Positions 61,201 through 64,000 of a stretch of 64,000 bases of DNA are shown here, piece after piece. The stretch is from Flabesymbios commensalis. Lineage: Eukaryota > Annelida > Polychaeta > Terebellida > Flabelligeridae. Each line of letters starts with the position of its first letter. The stretch's first letter is position 1. The notes below the pieces were generated by a model. That model had not been told where the DNA came from, searched no databases, and worked only from the letters and a program-made list of their open reading frames with translations. Where the stretch lies: NCBI GenBank assembly GCA_964017125.1, contig OZ024902.1:100470796-100534795 (forward strand), read 5' to 3'. The translations under genes and the position numbers were made by a program.

Positions 61201-63374
61201 AAATTTCCATGACTTTTCCAAATTTCCCATGACTATACGAGCCTGTAAATAAAGTATCTGTAAACTGTAATCTGTAAACATCACATGCCCTATTGGGATG
61301 ATGAACTTATCACATTATGGAAAAGGTATGTTGAGAAAGAGAAAACTATAGAAAGTTTAAGGGTGTGAATTATTTGAAGCAGCAATTTAAAAGTAAATAT
61401 AAGTTTAAAATCTTTTCATAAAATGTTGGGAAAAAAAGAATGTACTTATCAGAGATGTATAATTCTGGATATAGAGAGTGTGAATTATACAGATATTGTA
61501 CAGGTATGTCCTCGAATAATATTATAACTCCCTTGAACTTGAAAAGGTGAATAGACTATTGTATTGTATTTTGGGCCTGTGGTATAATACAGGCTCATGG
61601 TCCTCTGGAAAATACAACTAGTTGAACATTACAGTAGTTTCAGATATAATTATAAAGGCAAAAAACAAAATGTTGATTTTAAATATGCAGACCTGTGCGG
61701 ATAGATGTTTGGAAATGATGTGAAAGTGTGAAACAAGGTTGTAATCCAGCAAGTTGTTTATGACATACAGTCTGGAAAGGAATTCTTACTATAGACTATC
61801 CATTTAAGTATGAATGAAGATGTACCGGGTAAGAAAAGTAGAAAAAGGGGTTTCAAAACAATGCATCACCCATCACCACTTATTAAAACTGTTACACCTA
61901 CTTCTAGCTCAATCATGCCCGAATTCACCAAATTAGGTCTGATTTTTCAAAATTTCTTTTGAGCATGCCCATTTTGAATACCTGAAATTTCTTACACCTA
62001 ACAGCTGAACAGTTTTAGAGTGCAAAATAGCATGATGAAACTGTTTAACAATACATGGCAATCTTATTTTAAGTCATCTTCACGCACCACAAGTTGAGAA
62101 TTGTGACATCAATTCGCTGCTTGTGGTGGAGATTTCAATTGTAATTTCAGGCTCGAAAGGTTAAAAAGAAAACACACTTCAACAAGTAAAAATAGCCATC
62201 AATTGATGGCAGGCTGTCCCTTCTGACAGCATCAACAGTTAGAAATTTATGTTTGTTTCCGTTACCTTGACCGTGAAGGTGACTAAGTATTGAACTTGAC
62301 CTTAAGATTAGCTTAGTGCACATGTAGCTTAAAATGAAGGCCCTATGCTAAGGCACTATAAAGTCATCACGCTTACAAACCAATTTGGTTTCCCTGCCCT
62401 GGTGACCTTGAAATTACATCAAGGTAACTGAATATCAAACTTGACATCAGATTAGTGTAGTGGACATGTGGTTAATAAATGAAGGCTCTAACATGCCTAA
62501 GTCAAGGCATTATGTAGTTATCAATCGTGCTTATGAGCTAATTTGATTTCCATCACCTTGTGGCCTTGAAATAAGGTCAAGGTCACTGAATGTAGAACAT
62601 GACCTTAAGATTAGTGTAGTGCACACACGGTTAAAAATGAAGCCCTAGTTATGAAGTTATCGCTCTTGCAAGCACCTGCACTTCCTGTGCTGCTGAGGTG
62701 AAAATTGTTACATGTACAAAAAACATGCAAACTATTACGACACCACAAAGTGCAAAGTGTCATGACTAAGCACTGCCACTGCAACTGAGATGTCCGACAG
62801 ACAGACTTGTTTTTGTGGGATGCTACACATCTGCAGTCAGTGAGTGATTTGTGACATTACTCACTCTATTTGGTGTAACAAACTACATGTGGTATGTTAT
62901 CATTTACCAGGGGAACATCTCTGATCATGATGCTGATGACACATCATCATCAAAATCAATTACACTGATCATTTCTATATGATATTTAATTAATGTTCAA
63001 GTGTGAGAAAAAAACAAAAAATCCCACTAATGAGGTGATAAGGCATTGATCAGTATCAAGATTTGATGAGTTAAGTTCAAGATAGGATTGATATCTGACT
63101 TTAAGCCAATATCAAACATGCTAAAACAACAATTTACATTTCTTTATAGTGTATTAACCAATTTGAACAATACAATAGGGTTAAGTTTTACTGTAGATAA
63201 TTTTTTGCCATACCTTAATTCGATCTCTTGAAAGACGTCTGAGTGTGTCTGCTGTGCCCAAATCTTCGCCATCAGGGATAGCAATAAAATCCAAATTCAG
63301 ATCAACTTCACATATTTCAGTCAACACCTTTTTTATATCAGAAAATGCTGATTCCAAGACCACAACAATTGCCT
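49170..63374 (-). CDS. EIF2B3: eIF2B gamma subunit, 10 exons, 5' end outside window
   Basis: Exons from 5' to 3' on the minus strand: 63374-63214, 60841-60679, 59515-59407, 58210-58121, 57912-57785, 54688-54492, 53786-53703, 53344-53196, 49743-49640, 49222-49170. All phases fit, giving 1238 coding bases. The human protein is about 452 residues; about 412 codons are here, so only the N-terminal start (the LAAGxGSR nucleotidyltransferase loop) lies beyond the right edge. Recognised blocks: IPDGEDLGTADTLRRL, DLLVVSCDLVTDISLH, EKDFIGLDEKESRVLFF, HPHVRMHTQLLDGHLYLIKR, IKGELVPYLIRKQFS, IRCHAYVMRGGQCIRANTVA, IGADSMIGDGTTISEKVSIK and SVIGNHCNVSEKVRISNSVI. Family knowledge: it forms the catalytic gamma-epsilon subcomplex of the guanine-nucleotide exchange factor for eIF2 in the cytosol, with a nucleotidyltransferase-like N-terminus and a left-handed beta-helix C-terminus. 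Confidence 0.96.
49640..49743 (-). CDS. EIF2B3: EIF2B3 exon (beta-helix repeats)
   Basis: Encodes CVLSGCIVCSNAHISEKCEL then KDCLVSSSYSTAPA, matching human IQGSVICNNAVIEKGADIKN. The split Gly codon (GG+A) and split Ala codon (G+CG) fit the exons on both sides. Acceptor TTTCACAG, donor GTTAGT. The preceding intron holds a 2.3-kb TIR element. Confidence 0.93.
51170..51267. mobile_element. Degenerate palindromic MITE copy
   Basis: CCCAGCAAACACGATACT to GTATCGTGTGCGCTG around GCGACGCTGACCCAGC. Arms pair incompletely. It is nested in the 2.29-kb TIR element. Confidence 0.75.
51947..52019. mobile_element. 73-bp TA-flanked hairpin MITE inside the right TIR
   Basis: Starts TAGAGAC and ends GTCTCTA; the two halves pair almost perfectly around GGACATCCATGTCC. 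The other TIR of the host element has the empty site (GGATATCTCG on the comparable strand), so the insertion duplicated TA. Tc1/mariner-like target choice. Confidence 0.8.
53196..53344 (-). CDS. EIF2B3: EIF2B3 exon (beta-helix repeats)
   Basis: Encodes IGADSMIGDGTTISEKVSIK, RSVIGNHCNVSEKVRISNSV and IMNNVTVKE. The spacing of Ile/Val residues is the hexapeptide rhythm of a left-handed beta-helix; it matches human [20 protein letters not shown]. Acceptor TTGAGCAG, donor GTGTGT. Confidence 0.95.
53703..53786 (-). CDS. EIF2B3: EIF2B3 exon
   Basis: Encodes exactly 28 codons: MPRQLPILVPGKELPLIHPT then ANMPQRPQ. It corresponds to human VPKLLPAL...VHSSAQIVSKH, the strand leading into the left-handed beta-helix. 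Acceptor TTATTGTAG, donor GTAATA. Confidence 0.9.
53970..54078. mobile_element. 109-bp palindromic MITE
   Basis: CCCGGCAAACACAACACG to CGTGTCGTGTTTGCTGGG, with a GGCCCAACGTCTGCGACGC centre. Near-perfect pairing throughout. Lies in an EIF2B3 intron. Confidence 0.9.
54492..54688 (-). CDS. EIF2B3: EIF2B3 exon
   Basis: Encodes IHTFSEKDEDDLSVVARNMS, SWNDHHGDMADCYHGDNIRC and HAYVMRGGQCIRANTVAMYC then EANRQ. It matches human [27 protein letters not shown]. Acceptor TTTGTCACAG, donor GTAAAC. Confidence 0.94.
54736..54815. mobile_element. Degraded palindromic MITE, one end lost
   Basis: ACCTGATAAACACAGGATAT followed by TTTGGCCAGTGTCGCAGACG and GGTGGGCCA; the right arm is not recognisable. Confidence 0.5.
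55672..56180 (+). repeat. Direct duplication (about 119 bp, 390 bp apart)
   Basis: 55672-55790 and 56062-56180 share CATTATCATTNTARCAGCAC, ATTATGATT and GATAATG. They are diverged, so the duplication is old. Confidence 0.6.
57785..57912 (-). CDS. EIF2B3: EIF2B3 exon
   Basis: Encodes SISAIKGELVPYLIRKQFSK then PPKKKDPPNANASVVEDEQQ. It matches human [20 protein letters not shown] followed by the variable Lys-rich linker. It joins directly to the 58121-58210 exon. Acceptor TTTCTAG, donor GTAAGT. Confidence 0.95.
58121..58210 (-). CDS. EIF2B3: EIF2B3 exon with duplicated acceptor
   Basis: Encodes HPHVRMHTQLLDGHLYLIKR then WVLDFLADE, matching human [20 protein letters not shown]. Acceptor TCTTTTGTAG. 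A near-copy of this acceptor plus the first exon bases, TCTTTTGCAG followed by ACGTCCCC, lies 35 bp upstream across an AT dinucleotide run. Using it would shift the frame. Confidence 0.94.
58220..58237. repeat. AT dinucleotide run inside the duplicated EIF2B3 acceptor region
   Basis: About nine AT units between the true acceptor and its near-copy. Confidence 0.85.
58379..58556. mobile_element. 178-bp pogo/Tc1-mariner-like MITE with TA duplication
   Basis: Ends CAGTAGAACCTGCTATGAG and CTCATAGCAAGTTCTACTG, flanked by TA on both sides. The interior has internal repeats of CCTATGNGNGGCCAC / CTATGGGCAGCCAC type. Ends of the CAGTRRAACCT kind are typical of pogo/Tigger relatives (family knowledge). 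Confidence 0.8.
58600..58824. repeat. Cluster of decayed palindromic-MITE-like pieces ending in GAAAGGGTTAA
   Basis: Repeats of the kind CAACATTGGCTCGG, TGTTCGCTGGG, GGGCCGCCGTAGCAACGGC and CAGCATTGGGTCGG. The end resembles the right end of the TTAA-ended group. It may be one older element or nested pieces. Confidence 0.4.
59123..59368. mobile_element. TTAA-ended MITE, stem family B
   Basis: AACCCTTGTCCTGCTCAG to CAGCAGGATAAGGGTTAA, with the hairpin CACCCACTTGAAGTTGTGG / CCACAATTTCAAATGGCTG near the left end. Lies in an EIF2B3 intron. Confidence 0.8.
59407..59515 (-). CDS. EIF2B3: EIF2B3 exon
   Basis: Encodes KDFIGLDEKESRVLFFSSEA then DFEDKKLTMKRSHLKK, matching human RDFVGVD..KRLLFMANEAD...GSILQK. 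The acceptor is TTTCAAG with AG at 59516-59517; phase 2 in and 2 out. Donor GTAATA. Confidence 0.92.
59807..60262 (+). repeat. Tandem repeat of about 125-150-bp units, about three copies
   Basis: Units share AGGTTTCAAGGCA, ATTTCAAGATGGCCATCAC / ATCAAGATGGCCGACAT, GCACATGAAAA and CAATAGACTCGCA. Diverged copies. Lies in an EIF2B3 intron. Confidence 0.65.
60679..60841 (-). CDS. EIF2B3: EIF2B3 exon
   Basis: Encodes SDLLVVSCDLVTDISLHLLA, DVHRTHDASLTMLLAPQPDL and a linker ending TNKNI. It matches human [20 protein letters not shown]. Acceptor TTACTTGCAG; the donor is GTTTGT, a weak consensus, but it is the only choice that keeps the frame into EKDFIGLD. Confidence 0.93.
60842..63213 (-). other. 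EIF2B3: EIF2B3 intron
   Basis: A 2.4-kb intron holding a diverged TTAA-ended element (about 61985-62163) and a three-unit tandem array rich in AAGGTCA half-sites (62262-62690). Nothing else was recognised. Confidence 0.7.
62262..62690 (+). repeat. Three-unit tandem repeat (~165 bp) rich in AAGGTCA half-sites
   Basis: Units share GTTACCTTGACC/TGGCCTTGAAAT openings, ACTTGACCTTAAGATTAG, TAGTGCACATGTAGCTTAAA and AATGAAGGC...CTA. Several TCAAGGTCA-type half-sites occur. The pattern resembles repeats widely scattered in marine invertebrates. Confidence 0.65.
63214..63374 (-). CDS. EIF2B3: EIF2B3 exon (first in window)
   Basis: Encodes AIVVVLESAFSDIKKVLTEI, CEVDLNLDFIAIPDGEDLGT and ADTLRRLSRDRIK. 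The GTAD(S/T)LR motif of the nucleotidyltransferase-like fold is kept. Acceptor ATTTACAG, donor GTATGG (both minus strand). Confidence 0.94.
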
Positions 63375-64000
63375 CTGTAAATATGATAAAACCTAGGTGA
63401 CATCTTTGCATGGCAAACATATTGCATTGACACTGAACATTGATGAAGCTAACATAAACAGAGAGAGGATTTCGGGCGTGGGGCGCTCACTGTAGGTGAA
63501 CGTTAAGTCTGGGCTGGATACTCAATTTTTTTTTAAATTCCTTTAACCTAGCACCTCAGAAATGTGTTTTGACCGAATTTAAATATTAAGACATATTAAA
63601 GGTTTTCAATATTATGCATGCTTTATAATCCTACATTATAGCATGATAGAGAGTCTGCAACTGAATCTTCAGTTTCAAAATTCCAAACACCTGACATATT
63701 CTCTATGAGATGTAGCCAGTCACCCATTGCTACTCTGACTTATTTATTCTCAAATGAACTTTTCATCAGAAAAGTGATATTCATCTTTATTTTATTTCTA
63801 CATCAATCTGAGTATGATGATTCAAATTTGAAGATTACCATCATATACAGAGAACGAAATAAGGGCATTCCGAGCATTCGAGACAACCCATTTTGCCGTC
63901 AGACAACCAATATCAATCTCAGGGTTCCTGTTAGATAACTAGTCAAAAATTTCTGTGCAGGGCGCATTAACCCTTTAACACCTGAAATAAGCAGGAGATT
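63375..64000 (-). other. EIF2B3: EIF2B3 upstream intron, cut by window edge
   Basis: No EIF2B3 N-terminal exon (the LAAGxGSRM loop) is visible. The left end of another TTAACCCTTT element starts at about 63969 and runs off the edge. Confidence 0.6.

Overview
The window is nuclear DNA of an invertebrate animal. It is AT-rich, its genes are split by long introns with GT/AG borders, and it is full of short inverted-repeat elements and SINE-like sequence. No prokaryotic operon, CRISPR array or functional RNA gene is visible. Gene content places it in Bilateria. The repeat style suits a marine deuterostome or lophotrochozoan, but I cannot name the species.

Two host genes face each other tail to tail. 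On the plus strand (8766-46066) lie sixteen coding exons of a ZSWIM4/5/6-family SWIM zinc-finger protein. They run from just before the SWIM finger to the natural stop, and the first coding exon(s) lie off the left edge. All splice phases agree, giving about 998 codons. On the minus strand (63374-49170) lie ten exons of EIF2B3, the gamma subunit of the translation factor eIF2B. These are also in phase throughout, with about 412 codons; the start exon(s) lie off the right edge. From memory, EIF2B3 and ZSWIM5 are also close neighbours on human chromosome 1p34, so this looks like ancient microsynteny.

The rest is intron, 5' flank and a 3.1-kb convergent 3' region. By region: 1-8765 holds SINE heads, short TIR elements and a tandem duplication. 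Positions 8857-23915 are one 15-kb intron holding a 4.9-kb element built as a giant imperfect inverted repeat. Positions 25970-37510 are an 11.5-kb intron with a 5S-rRNA-headed SINE and a 2.15-kb satellite of 52-bp units that stops about 55 bp before an exon. Positions 37660-45248 are a dense run of exons with small palindromic elements between them. Positions 46067-49169 are the two 3' ends. Positions 49744-63213 are EIF2B3 introns with a 2.3-kb TIR element, several MITEs and tandem duplications.

Two MITE groups recur. One is a 108-109-bp near-perfect palindrome with CCCAGCAAACACGA-type ends, whose stem sequence differs from copy to copy yet stays mirrored within each copy. The other is a set of elements ending in TTAACCCTT...AAGGGTTAA whose internal hairpins belong to at least four unrelated families. 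These, the satellite and the 5S SINE are the most unusual content. I saw no clear retroviral, LTR or Polinton copy.
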